The notes: a model not told the origin generated them from the letters alone. DNA of 64,000 nucleotides from Candidatus Gastranaerophilales bacterium (GCA_944325155.1 CALUYY010000004.1:111133-175132), one strand, 5' to 3'; numbered from the stretch's first letter, positions 35,053 to 45,254 are shown. Translations and numbers: made by a program.

Positions 35053-37194
35053 ATGTTGAAAAAATCTGCCTCGGTTTTATTATTTTTGTTATGTTTAATG
35101 CAAACGCCCGTTTTTGCCGATAATTATGAACGGGTGAATATTTATTACAATAACGGCATTAATTATTTTAAGGATAAAAAATATTCTTCATCCATATTGG
35201 AATTTAAAAAAGTTTTAAGACAGCGCCCCTATGATATAACGGTTCAAAATGCGCTTGCAACGGCTTATCTTGCAAGGGCTCAATATTATATAGATTCCGA
35301 AAAAGCATACAAAAAAGCGATAAACGATTTAAGATCGGCTCTTGTTTATTTAAAATTCTGGGGAAATACGCCCGATGAAGATAAGCTTGCGGTAATAAAA
35401 AAGGCAGAAGATAATCTGGGTTATTTAAAAAGGATGTATGCACCCTTAAAGACGGCGGAGCAAATCGATAAAGAAGCAAAAGCGCTCCGTGCGCAGGGAG
35501 AGCTTGCAGCTTCGATTTATGAATATACAAACCTTTATAAAAGCTCGGTTTACAATAAAACCGCATATTCAAACGCATCCGATATATATAAAAGCCTGAA
35601 TAATGAAAAAATGGCGATAGAGTGCATAAGAAACGCTCTTTCAATTAAGAGGGACGATGGTATGCTCCATTTTAAATATGCACTTATTTTGGATGACATC
35701 GGAAATGAAGATGCCGCCATGGATGAATATTCAAGGGCTTTGGAATATTCCGATAAAAACAAAGAACTGCAAGACAGCCTTTTAAATTTGTGGATGGCAA
35801 GAAGCGTGCAGGATTCAACCGATTCTCAGGCGTTAATAAATTTGGGCGCCGTTTTACAGAAGAAAAACGAATTTGAACTTGCAAAAGCGCAATATTTAAA
35901 AGCAAGACAATTAAACCCGAACGATCCGGTTGTTTTAATTAATCTTGCTTCCGTTTATACGGCATTAAACGATTATGATAATGCAATTAAAACTTATGAT
36001 GAAATTTTGCTTAAAAACGAAGGCGATTTAAGCGCAAGGTTTTATAAAGCCAAGCTTTATGAGAAAAAAGGCGATATTGCAGCTGCCGTAAACGGGTATA
36101 AAGAAATTTTATCTTTAAAAAAAGACGATTCCAATGCGCAAAATGCGCTTAATTCTTTATTATCGAATTTATCGGGTGAACAGCTGGGCGGATATTTGCT
36201 TAATGAAGCAAATAATAATCCGTCAAATTATGACGCGCAATTTAAATATGCATATGAAATGCACAAAAATAAAGCTTATGCGCCCGCCATTGAATATTAT
36301 AAAAGGGCAATTGCGATTAACCCCGGTAAACCGGAGCCTTTTATAAATCTTGCGCAGATTTTTATAATTCAAAACGATTATGAAAAAGCAAAAAATGTCT
36401 GCGCCCACGGGCTCAGCATAATGCCCGACAATAAAGATTTGCTGACCATAAAATCAAACATTGAAAAAGCAAACGCAAACAATTTATATGCCAAAGGCGT
36501 TGAATTATACAATGCGGGCGATTACGAAAACGCTCTTAACCATTATTTAAAAATTCAATATCAAACACCGGAAATTTTAATTATGATTGCAAATTGTTAT
36601 TATGAATTAAAAAACAATTCAAAAGCGCTTGAATATTATGATAAAGTTTTGAGCGCCGATACCGAAAATGAAAATGCAATGCTTATGATTGCAAACATTA
36701 TGATATCAACCGATAACGAACAATCCGCAAGAGAATATTTAAATAAAATCTTAACGATTAACCCGAATAATATTGAAGCCAAAAACACACTTAATGCTTT
36801 AAATGAAGGTGCGGAAGCAAAAATGCTCGACAGCGCAATTGTCATGTATGAAAATAAAGATTATGAAAATGCGCTTTCAATGTTAAATAAAATCACTTCC
36901 AAAAATCCTAAAAACGCTTATGCTTATTATTATAAAGGGGCAATTTACGAACAGATGAAAAATACGGAAGGCGCCATTAAAGAATATAAAAATTCAATTT
37001 CAAGCGATCCTGATTTCTCTCTTTCTTATTATATGCTTGCCGTTTTGTCGGACACAAAAGAAGATTATAAAAGCGCCGTTAGCTATTATGAAAAATTTAT
37101 TCAACTAAAAGCAAAAGAAGGTGTTGAAGACGAATATTCAACCTATGCAAAAACAAGGTGCAAAGAATTAAAAGATTATTTGGCAAAGAGGTAA
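35053..37194 (+). CDS. Exported TPR-repeat protein
   Basis: A signal peptide (SASVLLFLLCLMQTPVFA) is followed by some 15 to 17 tetratricopeptide repeats over the whole 713 residues, for example NPNDPVVLINLASVYTALND and NPGKPEPFINLAQIF. No enzymatic domain is seen. It probably works as a protein-binding scaffold in the periplasm or at the outer membrane. AAGGGGG precedes the ATG and TATAAT is at 35019-35024. The gap to dus is only 5 bp. Confidence 0.85.
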   Translation: MLKKSASVLLFLLCLMQTPVFADNYERVNIYYNNGINYFKDKKYSSSILEFKKVLRQRPYDITVQNALATAYLARAQYYIDSEKAYKKAINDLRSALVYLKFWGNTPDEDKLAVIKKAEDNLGYLKRMYAPLKTAEQIDKEAKALRAQGELAASIYEYTNLYKSSVYNKTAYSNASDIYKSLNNEKMAIECIRNALSIKRDDGMLHFKYALILDDIGNEDAAMDEYSRALEYSDKNKELQDSLLNLWMARSVQDSTDSQALINLGAVLQKKNEFELAKAQYLKARQLNPNDPVVLINLASVYTALNDYDNAIKTYDEILLKNEGDLSARFYKAKLYEKKGDIAAAVNGYKEILSLKKDDSNAQNALNSLLSNLSGEQLGGYLLNEANNNPSNYDAQFKYAYEMHKNKAYAPAIEYYKRAIAINPGKPEPFINLAQIFIIQNDYEKAKNVCAHGLSIMPDNKDLLTIKSNIEKANANNLYAKGVELYNAGDYENALNHYLKIQYQTPEILIMIANCYYELKNNSKALEYYDKVLSADTENENAMLMIANIMISTDNEQSAREYLNKILTINPNNIEAKNTLNALNEGAEAKMLDSAIVMYENKDYENALSMLNKITSKNPKNAYAYYYKGAIYEQMKNTEGAIKEYKNSISSDPDFSLSYYMLAVLSDTKEDYKSAVSYYEKFIQLKAKEGVEDEYSTYAKTRCKELKDYLAKR

Positions 37195-37199
37195 GGGGT

Positions 37200-38156
37200 T
37201 TGGATATTAAAAATTTAAAAGTAATTCAAGCACCCTTAGCGGGCATTTCGGATACCGTATACAGAAAGCTTATAAGAAAATACGGCGCAAAAGAAACTCT
37301 TTTAACAACGGAAATGTTATCATCGGAAGCCTTAAATCAGGTTCCCGATTGCAATATTTTAAAATTTGAACGGGTTGAATATCCGCTTTCTTTTCAAATA
37401 GCGGGCCACAAACCCGATTTAATGGCCCGTGCCGCAAAAATGCTTGAAAACAGGGCAAGCGTTATAGATATAAATTTCGGCTGCCCCGTTCAAAAAATCG
37501 TCAAAGGCGGAGACGGCTCTTCTTTAATGAGAAATATTCCGCTTGCAAGAAAAATTGTTGCCGCAATAAGAAAAGAAATCAAAATCCCCATAAGTGCAAA
37601 ATTCAGGCTCGGGTGGAGCGAAGAAGAAAAAAACTATATCGAATTTGCAAAAATGCTTGAAGAAGAAGGGGTTGATTTTATAACGCTTCATGCAAGAACA
37701 AGAGCGCAGATGTATTCGGGCTTCGCCTCTTTAGAAGACATAAAAAAATTAAAAGAAAATGTTAAAATTCCCGTTTTTGCAAACGGGGACATTAAAACAA
37801 TTGAAGATGTCAAAAGATGTATTGAATATACAAACGCAGACGGCGTTTCAATAGGCAGGGGTTTTGTGGGGGATTTCAGCTTTCCATACAGAATTGAACA
37901 ATATTTTAAAACGGGCAGGATAATACAAGAGCCTGAATTAGATGAAAAAATTAAAATGATTAAACTTCACCTTGAAGAAGAAATTAAATTAAGAGGGGAA
38001 GAATTCGGAATAAAATTTATGAGGAAATTTTATCCTTTTTATATTTCCGGCGTTAAAAACGCTTCAAAATTAAGAAGCAGGCTTGTATTATTAAACGGTA
38101 AAGAAGAAATTTTTGAGGTTTTGGACAGTGTACTTTGTTTATATGCTTCTGACTGA
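37200..38156 (+). CDS. dus: tRNA-dihydrouridine synthase (DusB-like)
   Basis: Dus enzymes reduce uridines in tRNA D-loops using FMN and NADPH. The N-terminal APLAGISDTVYRKL, the catalytic-Cys motif INFGCPVQKIVKGGDGSSLM and HARTRAQMYSG mark a DusB/NifR3-type member. The start is TTG 37200, behind AAGGGG; the upstream extension of the frame (to 37158) lies inside the TPR gene and is dismissed. The protein has 318 residues. It overlaps the GIY-YIG gene by 29 bp. Confidence 0.9.
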   Translation: MDIKNLKVIQAPLAGISDTVYRKLIRKYGAKETLLTTEMLSSEALNQVPDCNILKFERVEYPLSFQIAGHKPDLMARAAKMLENRASVIDINFGCPVQKIVKGGDGSSLMRNIPLARKIVAAIRKEIKIPISAKFRLGWSEEEKNYIEFAKMLEEEGVDFITLHARTRAQMYSGFASLEDIKKLKENVKIPVFANGDIKTIEDVKRCIEYTNADGVSIGRGFVGDFSFPYRIEQYFKTGRIIQEPELDEKIKMIKLHLEEEIKLRGEEFGIKFMRKFYPFYISGVKNASKLRSRLVLLNGKEEIFEVLDSVLCLYASD

Positions 38157-38379
38157 AAAAAATACGATTTATACGGGGATAGCAAAAGATGTCGAAAAAA
38201 GATTTTCAAAACATCTTGAAGGAATTAAAAAAGGCGGTGCAAAATACACAAACACAAACAAGCCCGTAAAAATTTTATACAAAAAAGAATTTGAAACAAA
38301 ATCGGATGCAATGAAAGAAGAATACAGAATTAAAAAATTAAAAAGAGAAGATAAATTAAAACTTATAGAAAACAAATAA
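38128..38379 (+). CDS. GIY-YIG nuclease superfamily protein (YhbQ/UPF0213)
   Basis: The small 83-residue protein is one GIY-YIG domain: VYFVYMLLTEKNTIYTGIAKDVEKRFSKH, then EYRIKKLKREDKLKLI. YhbQ proteins are single-domain nucleases, possibly in DNA repair. I choose GTG 38128, which has GAGG nine bases upstream; TTG 38113 is also in frame. Its start is inside dus. Confidence 0.85.
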   Translation: MYFVYMLLTEKNTIYTGIAKDVEKRFSKHLEGIKKGGAKYTNTNKPVKILYKKEFETKSDAMKEEYRIKKLKREDKLKLIENK

Positions 38380-38423
38380 TTTTAAAGATAAAATAAAATA
38401 AAAGTTTTAAAAAAAGGACAAAA

Positions 38424-39404
38424 ATGCCGTTATCATTTATTTGGGGTGAAGAAGATTTTTTAATCGAAAAAGAAATTAATGCAGTAAAACAAAAGGTTTT
38501 AGGGGCTAATATTTCCGAATTAAATTATAAGGTGTCCGATAACCCCGATTTTAACGATTTTATTTTTCTTCTTCGAACCCAGCCGATGATGTTTGGGGAT
38601 ATTGTATCTGTTATTAAAGCGGATAAATACTTTCTTGACGGTGCAAAAGCAAAAAAGCTTGACGATAAACAAATTGATGAATTAATTGAAGCCGTTGATT
38701 TAATTTCAGACAGAGTTCATATAATTTTAACCTGCCAAATTCAAAGAGGAGATAAAAAGAAGCCCGATTCAAGAAAAAAATTCTATAAAGCGATTTTAAA
38801 AAAAGGGCAAATAATTGAATGCCCCGCATTTAAGGCTTATGAAGATTACAGAATTCTTCCCGTTTTAAAATCAATGTTAAAAGAACATAATCTAAAAGCG
38901 GGCGACAGTGTTTTAAACGAAATTATAAGGCGTGAAGGTCCTTATTTAAGGGATTTGAATTCAGTTCTCGATAAAATAAGTTTGTATGTGTATCCTGAAA
39001 ATATAATTACAAAAGAGGCGGTTGAAAACCTGTTTTCCTCAAGCCGGAATATTTTTTCTTTAATTGATTTAATTCTGGAAAAAAATTACGTTAAAACGTT
39101 GAGTGAAATTTCAAATATGCTTCAAAGATCGCACTATCTTGAAATTTTATCTTTTTTGCAGACAAGTTTTTCAAAACTGCTGCTGACAAAATTATACTCA
39201 AAAACTCTTAATTCTTTTGAAATTGCAAGAAAAACTTCCCAAAACGAATATATGGTCAAAATAACTTTAAATAAATTAAAAAATATACCGGAAGATGAAC
39301 TTATTAAATTAAAACAAAACCTGACAAATTCCGAATTTGAAATTAAAACGGGAGAAAAAGAACCCCTGTTATCTTTGTGCGAGGCTTTTATAAAATGCAG
39401 ATAA
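38424..39404 (+). CDS. holA: DNA polymerase III delta subunit
   Basis: HolA is the clamp-opening wrench of the clamp loader. The 326-residue protein fits the family length and pattern: LSFIWGEEDFLIEKEINAVK, the RTQPMMFGDIVSVIK segment, GPYLRDLNSVLDKISLYV and the C-terminal collar helices. The ATG has AAAAGGAC upstream. It overlaps holB by 10 bp, so delta and delta-prime are co-translated. Confidence 0.85.
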   Translation: MPLSFIWGEEDFLIEKEINAVKQKVLGANISELNYKVSDNPDFNDFIFLLRTQPMMFGDIVSVIKADKYFLDGAKAKKLDDKQIDELIEAVDLISDRVHIILTCQIQRGDKKKPDSRKKFYKAILKKGQIIECPAFKAYEDYRILPVLKSMLKEHNLKAGDSVLNEIIRREGPYLRDLNSVLDKISLYVYPENIITKEAVENLFSSSRNIFSLIDLILEKNYVKTLSEISNMLQRSHYLEILSFLQTSFSKLLLTKLYSKTLNSFEIARKTSQNEYMVKITLNKLKNIPEDELIKLKQNLTNSEFEIKTGEKEPLLSLCEAFIKCR

Positions 39405-40345
39405 ATAAGTTTTTTAAAAATAAATATCCTTTTTTAACTTCTTATTTTGAAAATTTTTTCAATTCCAAAAAAAGATTTCCGCAAAGCATTGTTTTTGAAG
39501 GGCTTGATATTTTATCGCAATATTTTTTCACGCTTGAGCTTGCAAGAATTTTAAACTGCGAAAAAGAAGGGCTTGAAGATTGTAATTGCACCAATTGCAG
39601 GTGGATAAGAGAAAACAAACATCCTTCAATTATAAATGTTACTCCTCTTGATTTTAAGGACGACGCCTCAAAAACGGTAATTTCCGTTAAACAAACCGAA
39701 AAAATTACATCAATCATAAAAGAATCTTCTTCATATCACAGATTTTTTATTTTCTCGGGTGCAAAAGAGCTTGTTTTGGACGATAACAGGCAAAATAAAA
39801 TCAGGGAATATCAAAATATCGGATATGATTTATCAAAAGAAAATTGGTACCCTTATCCTTTGAATAAAAAAATTCTTCAGGAAGAAGCTTCAAATTCTCT
39901 TTTAAAATCAACCGAAGAAGCGCCCGAGAAAGTTACGTTTGTATTTTTGTCAAACACAAAAGAAGATATAATTTCAACGATTGTATCAAGGTCTTTGGTT
40001 TTTAAAATGCCTTTTTGGTACGAAAAAAGTAATATTAACGTAAAAGAATTTTTTGAAAATTATCCGAACGAAAACATTTTAAATTCAATTGAAAAAGCGG
40101 CCGAATTAATTAATTTTCAAACTTCAAACAATCTCGATTTAATTGAAATTTTAAATTCGATGCAGGAGTATCTTTTTGAATTGATAAAGAAAAACTGCAG
40201 CAATGAAAATTTAAAAAATTTAATAACATCGGACATTAAAAAAGTCCAAAAAGCAAAAAAACAACTTTCAGCTTCCGTTTTGCCAAAGTATGCAATCGAG
40301 TCTTTGTTTATTGACTTGTCTTATGAAGGAAGAAAATTATGTTAA
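39395..40345 (+). CDS. holB: DNA polymerase III delta-prime subunit
   Basis: HolB is the stator of the clamp loader. The zinc-binding cysteines (NCEKEGLEDCNCTNC) and LLKSTEEAPEKVTFVFLSN are typical of the AAA+ clamp-loader fold. The Walker A loop is replaced by VFEGLDILSQYF, so ATP is not bound, as expected for delta-prime. SRS stands where SRC is usual. ATG 39395 is chosen rather than the upstream 39377. It overlaps holA by 10 bp and the DUF3326 gene by 7 bp. Confidence 0.85.
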   Translation: MQINKFFKNKYPFLTSYFENFFNSKKRFPQSIVFEGLDILSQYFFTLELARILNCEKEGLEDCNCTNCRWIRENKHPSIINVTPLDFKDDASKTVISVKQTEKITSIIKESSSYHRFFIFSGAKELVLDDNRQNKIREYQNIGYDLSKENWYPYPLNKKILQEEASNSLLKSTEEAPEKVTFVFLSNTKEDIISTIVSRSLVFKMPFWYEKSNINVKEFFENYPNENILNSIEKAAELINFQTSNNLDLIEILNSMQEYLFELIKKNCSNENLKNLITSDIKKVQKAKKQLSASVLPKYAIESLFIDLSYEGRKLC

Positions 40346-41319
40346 GACACAATGAAACAATAGCTTTAATAATTCCTACGGGAATCGGCGCCGATATCGG
40401 CGGATATGCGGGCGACGGCGGAAAAATCGCAAGAATGTTTGCACGATATTTTAACGTTATAACGCACCCGAATGTTGTAAACGGCGGAATTTTAAGTGCA
40501 GTTACGGAAGATATTTTATACACTGAAGGATATATTCTGGATGAATTTTTTAAAGGCAATTTAAGCCTTGTTCCGCTTGATACTTATGATAAAAATCCAA
40601 TCGGCGTTATTTTTGATAAATCAATCCCCGATGATATCTTAAACGTTCACATTAATACTATTAATGCAATGAAAGAAGTTAAGGGGCTTGATATTCCTTA
40701 TTTTGAAATAACAAAAGAAGATATAGGAATTGAATTTTATATAAAAAATAATATTTCAACGGGCATTGTCAAAAATGAAAAAACGCTTCTTCATTCGGCA
40801 AAAAGTTTAATAAATAAGGGAATAAAGGCTCTTGGCGTTGTTTGTTATTTTAAGGATGATATTACAAACGATGATTATGAAGCGGGTATCGGGGTTGATC
40901 CGATAGGAGGAATTGAAGCCGTTATTTCGCATTATTTATCAAAAGAATTGATGATTCCCGTTGCGCACAGTCCCGCATTCAGTGAAATTGAAATAACGAC
41001 AAATTTATCAAACAGAAAAGTTGCTTCGGAAAATATATCATCAACCTATCTTCCCTGTATTCTTGAAGGATTGAACAGAGCACCTTTTATTGATGTTGAA
41101 AATAAAAAAGGAATTAAAAATAAAGATATAAAAGCTCTTATTGTTCCGTACAGGGCGCTTGGAAGCCCCGCCGTTTTAGCGGCGTTAGAAAATAATATTA
41201 AAATTTTGACCGTTAAAAACGAAACCAAAACTTCTATCGGTTGCTTAGAGTTAGGGGCAGATGATATAATGGAATATAATAGTTATGAAGCTCTTTTAAA
41301 TGCTTTAATCAAAGGATAG
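40339..41319 (+). CDS. DUF3326 domain protein
   Basis: The 326-residue protein matches the DUF3326 family, known from cyanobacteria and plants but with no established function. Recognisable blocks are IIPTGIGADIGGYAGDGGK, HPNVVNGGILS, GVDPIGGIEAVISH and VPYRALGSPAVLAAL. It is soluble. It overlaps holB by 7 bp and lies 12 bp before a prepilin-like gene. Its presence supports a cyanobacterial relation of the organism. Confidence 0.8.
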   Translation: MLRHNETIALIIPTGIGADIGGYAGDGGKIARMFARYFNVITHPNVVNGGILSAVTEDILYTEGYILDEFFKGNLSLVPLDTYDKNPIGVIFDKSIPDDILNVHINTINAMKEVKGLDIPYFEITKEDIGIEFYIKNNISTGIVKNEKTLLHSAKSLINKGIKALGVVCYFKDDITNDDYEAGIGVDPIGGIEAVISHYLSKELMIPVAHSPAFSEIEITTNLSNRKVASENISSTYLPCILEGLNRAPFIDVENKKGIKNKDIKALIVPYRALGSPAVLAALENNIKILTVKNETKTSIGCLELGADDIMEYNSYEALLNALIKG

Positions 41320-41331
41320 ATATCAATCAAG

Positions 41332-42225
41332 ATGAAAAGATTTATAAAATTAAAAGCGATGGTGCTTGCGGAAGTTTTATTTGCGCTTATTGTATGCGGA
41401 ATAATTTTAACATTATCCGTTCAGCTTTTTAAATCAAGGGATATTTCAGTAACGCCTCATTTGTATGCTACGATAAGAAACATATCTCAGGCAAACGATA
41501 TGATTATTCGGGCCTGTGAAAATAACGGCGTCTGTGAGAATGCAGGTTCGCTCCCCGGGGATGTTCATACATATTGTCAGTATTTATCCGATTATTTTAT
41601 GACATCGGGCAAAGTTTATTGCACCGATAATGATACAACGGGTGAAACATTCAGTGCAAATAACATAAGCGCCAATAAAAATTTCACAATGTCAAACGGA
41701 GTAAGTGTTGCCGGGCTTGTGGATGATGATTGGTCGGATGATGATGACGGCACGATTTCTCATATTGATATTTATGTAAAAGTTGAAAATCCGCGAAAAA
41801 ATTATGTGGCATTCGGCGAAAATTTCTTTCCTTTAAGAATTTTTATTAACGGCGATGTCATTCCTTCAATCGGCGGCGGAAATGCCGCAGTTGACAGAGA
41901 AGGAGCAGCAACGAACAATTTTTATGATGACGCTTATTTCTTTGCATATAACGGAATTATAAATGAAGCGTTTGACCCGAATAATTTGCAAAATAACGTA
42001 AGAAAAACATCTTCAATCCCGGGTGTCCAAAAGGTTTCTTTCAGGGAAGCTCTTTGCATGACAAATCCTGACGGGATTTCAAGGTATTTTGCAAATGAAA
42101 ACTGTACGGGAATTATAAGGGCGCAAGACTGCACGCCAAATAATGCGGATAGAAGTGCATTTTGTACGATTGAACCCGTAAAACCGACAGGAACAGGGCT
42201 TTTTAAAGTGTTCGGTTTGCAATAA
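41332..42225 (+). CDS. Prepilin-like protein, divergent N-terminus
   Basis: The N-terminus KLKAMVLAEVLFALIVCGIILTL has the prepilin layout (Ala-Met cleavage site, Glu at +5, hydrophobic helix), but with MVLAE in place of FTLAE. The mature part (about 260 residues) has several Cys and a KVENPRKNYVAFGENFFPLRIFING strand region. It is unlike the two paralogs near 22-24.7 kb beyond the N-terminus. It could be a minor pilin or pseudopilin. It is 12 bp downstream of the DUF3326 gene. Confidence 0.7.
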   Translation: MKRFIKLKAMVLAEVLFALIVCGIILTLSVQLFKSRDISVTPHLYATIRNISQANDMIIRACENNGVCENAGSLPGDVHTYCQYLSDYFMTSGKVYCTDNDTTGETFSANNISANKNFTMSNGVSVAGLVDDDWSDDDDGTISHIDIYVKVENPRKNYVAFGENFFPLRIFINGDVIPSIGGGNAAVDREGAATNNFYDDAYFFAYNGIINEAFDPNNLQNNVRKTSSIPGVQKVSFREALCMTNPDGISRYFANENCTGIIRAQDCTPNNADRSAFCTIEPVKPTGTGLFKVFGLQ

Positions 42226-42313
42226 AACTTGAGATTCAGCCCCGGCTCACGCTTGTTATCAATAGTTTTCGGCGAAAGCCCGACGCTTTTACCTTTCACT
42301 CCTGTTTGCACTT

Positions 42314-42820
42314 TCATTCCATTATTTTGACTTTTGTTTTATCAAAAAATCCTTTTGTGCCCGGTTCTTCATCGGGAACGCCGAGCGCAATCAGAGCCAG
42401 AGGAATTGATTTAACCTCTAAAACTTCCTGAAACTCTTTTGTTTTATTTAAAGAAGGATATATCCCGCACCAGCAGGTTCCAAACCCCGAATTTGCAGCC
42501 TCAAGAAGCAAATTTTCGATTGCGGCGCCGCAGTCTTGCTGCCAGTAGCCCTTGGTTAAATCTTCGTACTGGGGAATTCCGCAAACAACAATTGCCAAAC
42601 TTGCCGTATTCAACATTGAAGCATAAGGGTGAAGATTTTTTAATTTTTCGATTGTTTTTTTATTGTAAACAACGACAAATTCCCAGGGGCGGCTGTTATT
42701 TGAGCTTGGGGCGTACATTGCCGCCGTTAAAATTTTGTCTATTTCTTCTTTTTGTATAATGCTTTCGGGTTTATATTTTCTTATACTGTGTCTTCTTTTA
42801 ACAACTTCGCTGAATTCCAT
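42314..42820 (-). CDS. Nitroreductase-family FMN oxidoreductase
   Basis: The 168-residue protein has the nitroreductase signatures RRHSIRKYKPE, AAMYAPSSNNSRPWEFVVV and GFGTCWCGIYP. It would be an FMN-dependent NAD(P)H oxidoreductase; the natural substrate is unknown. A perfect GGAGG precedes the ATG. It starts 12 bp after the feoB stop on the same strand, so the two may be co-transcribed and could share a link to iron or redox state. Confidence 0.85.
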   Translation of the reverse strand: MEFSEVVKRRHSIRKYKPESIIQKEEIDKILTAAMYAPSSNNSRPWEFVVVYNKKTIEKLKNLHPYASMLNTASLAIVVCGIPQYEDLTKGYWQQDCGAAIENLLLEAANSGFGTCWCGIYPSLNKTKEFQEVLEVKSIPLALIALGVPDEEPGTKGFFDKTKVKIME

Positions 42821-42832
42821 AATAAAACCTCC

Positions 42833-45202
42833 TTATACAAACAAACTGCCGATTAAATATACAATATATGAAACAAGCCAGGCTATTGCACATTGCATAA
42901 AAACGACCAAAAATGCGTATCTTCTTCCCAATTCTTTTCTGACCGTTGCAATGGCAGCAACGCAGGGGGTGTACAGAAGAGAGAAAACCAAAAATACAAA
43001 TGCGCTTAATTTTGTGAAAATCAAAGGTAATTTTGAAACATCCCCGCCCAACAATACACTTAAAGTGCTCACCACGCTTTCTTTTGCCATAAAGCCCGTG
43101 ATAAACGCCGTTGAAACTCTCCAATCGGAAATTCCCAAAGGTTCAAAAACGGGAACCAAAAAATTCCCCACAATTGCAAGCAAACTTTCCGATGAATTTG
43201 CCGTAAGGTTTAATTTTATATCAAAGTTTTGTAAAAACCAGATAACAATCGTTGCAAAAAATATTAACGTAAAAGCTCTTGTTATAAAATCGCTTGCTTT
43301 CATATAAATTAAGCGCCAAACGTTTTTAAACCCGGGAAGCCTGTAATTGGGAAGCTCCATTACAAAAGGAACCGGAGCACCTTTAAATGCAAAAAATTTA
43401 ATAATATACGCAAAAATAATTCCCGTTATTATTCCTATTAAATATAACCCTACAATAACAAGAACCTGATTTTCTTTAAAAAATGCCGCCGTAAACAAAG
43501 CGTAAATGGGGAGTTTTGCAGAACAGCTCATAAACGGCGTTAATAAAATCGTCATTTTTCTGTCACGTTCGGAAGGTATCGTTCTTGCTGCCATTATAGC
43601 GGGAACGCTGCACCCGAAGCCGATTAACATGGGAACAAAGCTTCTTCCGGATAATCCTATTTTTCTTAAAAGTTTATCCATAATAAAAGCTACACGCGCC
43701 ATATATCCGGAATCTTCAAGAACGGATAAAAAGAAAAACAAAACAACAATAACGGGCAAAAAGCTTAAAACGCTTCCGACCCCCGCAAAAATACCGTCAA
43801 TAATTAAAGAATGAAAAACCGGGTTTAATTGATAATTTGTAAGCATAATATCAACAAAAGACGTTATTTTTGAAATTATATCTTCCGTTAAATTTGATAA
43901 ATAAGTTCCCAAAGGACCGAAGGTAATATAGAAAATAAATGCCATGATTAAAAGAAAAGCGATTAAGGCGCTGTATTTTCCCGTTAAAATTTTATCGGCG
44001 TTAAGCGTTATTTTTCTTGCAATTGAGATGTCGGGTTTTTGGACAAAATTGCCGCAGAGTTTTTCAATGAAAGAAAATCTCATATCGGCAAGCGCCGCTT
44101 CTCTGTCCAGCCCTCTTTCTTCTTCAAGTTCGGATATAATTTGAGAACAAATTTCAACTTCGTTTTCATCCAGTCCCAAAACATTGGCAATTAAAGGGTC
44201 ACCTTCCGTTAATTTTGTTGCGGCAAACCTTAAGGGGATTTTTGCTTCTCTTGCATGGTCTTCAATTAAATGGGCAATTGAGTGGATACATCTGTGGACA
44301 CTTTCGGTGTTTTCTTCATTGGGGTCGCAAAAATCCTGGCGCCTCGGATATTCTCTGTATCTTGCAACGTTAATTGCATGTTCCATTAATTCCTGCAAGC
44401 CTTCTTTTTTCAGTGCAGAAATCGGAATAACGGGAACGCCGAGCGCCCCTTCAAGCCCGTTAACGTCAATGCTTCCGCCTGATTCATTGACTTCATCAAT
44501 CATATTAAGCGCTATTACCATAGGAACGTTAAGTTCAATCAATTGAAGCGTTAAATATAAATTTCTTTCGATGTTTGTTGCGTCAATTATATTTATAATA
44601 CCGTCCGGCTTGTTATTTAAAATAAAATTTCTCGTTAAAATTTCTTCGCTGCTGTACGGGGAAAGCGAATAAATCCCCGGCAAATCGGTAATCGAGACAT
44701 CTTTTGTTCCTTTTACCTCTCCTATCGTAACATCAACGGTAACTCCGGGGAAATTGCCGACATGTTGGTTTGAACCCGTTAATTGGTTAAAAAGAGTGGT
44801 TTTGCCGCAGTTTTGATTTCCCGCAAGTGCGAAATTAATTTTTCCTTTTATCGGATTTTTTCTTTCTTTTTTTGGCTCGGCCGGAGTTTCGCCTATTTTT
44901 GAATGTTCAACGTCAATAAATTCTCTGTTTTTTCTTTTGCACTCATGGGCTTTATGAATATCATAAATTTTAATGTTTGAAGCGTCCTCTTTTCTTATTG
45001 TTAGTTCATATCCTCTGACCCTTATTTCTAAAGGGTTTCCCATGGGTGCGGTTTTAATGAGCGTTACTTCAACGCCCGGCGTTAAGCCCATATCCAGTAT
45101 ATGGCGCCTTAAAGCCTTATCTTCGCATTCAACGGAGAAAATAACGGCGTCTTCACCGATGTTTAATTTATCAAGTGTTGTTTCTGATTTAACTTCGCTC
45201 AT
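42833..45202 (-). CDS. feoB: FeoA-FeoB fusion, ferrous iron transporter
   Basis: FeoB imports Fe2+ across the inner membrane. Here a FeoA SH3-like domain (about 8-80, RRHILDMGLTPGVEVTLIKTAPMG) is fused in front of the FeoB G domain with G1 GNQNCGKTTLFN, G3 DLPG, G4 NMID. The membrane part has two Gate motifs (GFGCSVPAIMAARTI and FMAKESVVSTLSVLLG). The full length is 789 residues. ATG 45202 is chosen over TTG 45214. A nitroreductase gene follows directly. Confidence 0.93.
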   Translation of the reverse strand: MSEVKSETTLDKLNIGEDAVIFSVECEDKALRRHILDMGLTPGVEVTLIKTAPMGNPLEIRVRGYELTIRKEDASNIKIYDIHKAHECKRKNREFIDVEHSKIGETPAEPKKERKNPIKGKINFALAGNQNCGKTTLFNQLTGSNQHVGNFPGVTVDVTIGEVKGTKDVSITDLPGIYSLSPYSSEEILTRNFILNNKPDGIINIIDATNIERNLYLTLQLIELNVPMVIALNMIDEVNESGGSIDVNGLEGALGVPVIPISALKKEGLQELMEHAINVARYREYPRRQDFCDPNEENTESVHRCIHSIAHLIEDHAREAKIPLRFAATKLTEGDPLIANVLGLDENEVEICSQIISELEEERGLDREAALADMRFSFIEKLCGNFVQKPDISIARKITLNADKILTGKYSALIAFLLIMAFIFYITFGPLGTYLSNLTEDIISKITSFVDIMLTNYQLNPVFHSLIIDGIFAGVGSVLSFLPVIVVLFFFLSVLEDSGYMARVAFIMDKLLRKIGLSGRSFVPMLIGFGCSVPAIMAARTIPSERDRKMTILLTPFMSCSAKLPIYALFTAAFFKENQVLVIVGLYLIGIITGIIFAYIIKFFAFKGAPVPFVMELPNYRLPGFKNVWRLIYMKASDFITRAFTLIFFATIVIWFLQNFDIKLNLTANSSESLLAIVGNFLVPVFEPLGISDWRVSTAFITGFMAKESVVSTLSVLLGGDVSKLPLIFTKLSAFVFLVFSLLYTPCVAAIATVRKELGRRYAFLVVFMQCAIAWLVSYIVYLIGSLFV

Positions 45203-45254
45203 AATTTTTTCCAACTGCTATTTTAGCTTATATTTTCATATTTTAAAAGAAAAA

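Noticed and set aside
41934..42317. 127-codon minus-strand frame over the end of the prepilin-like gene
   Set aside because: It is mostly antisense to a supported gene, has no motif and no ribosome-binding site.
43506..44546. Several plus-strand frames inside feoB
   Set aside because: They are shadows of a clear FeoB coding sequence on the minus strand, with low-complexity Ser/Lys-rich translations.
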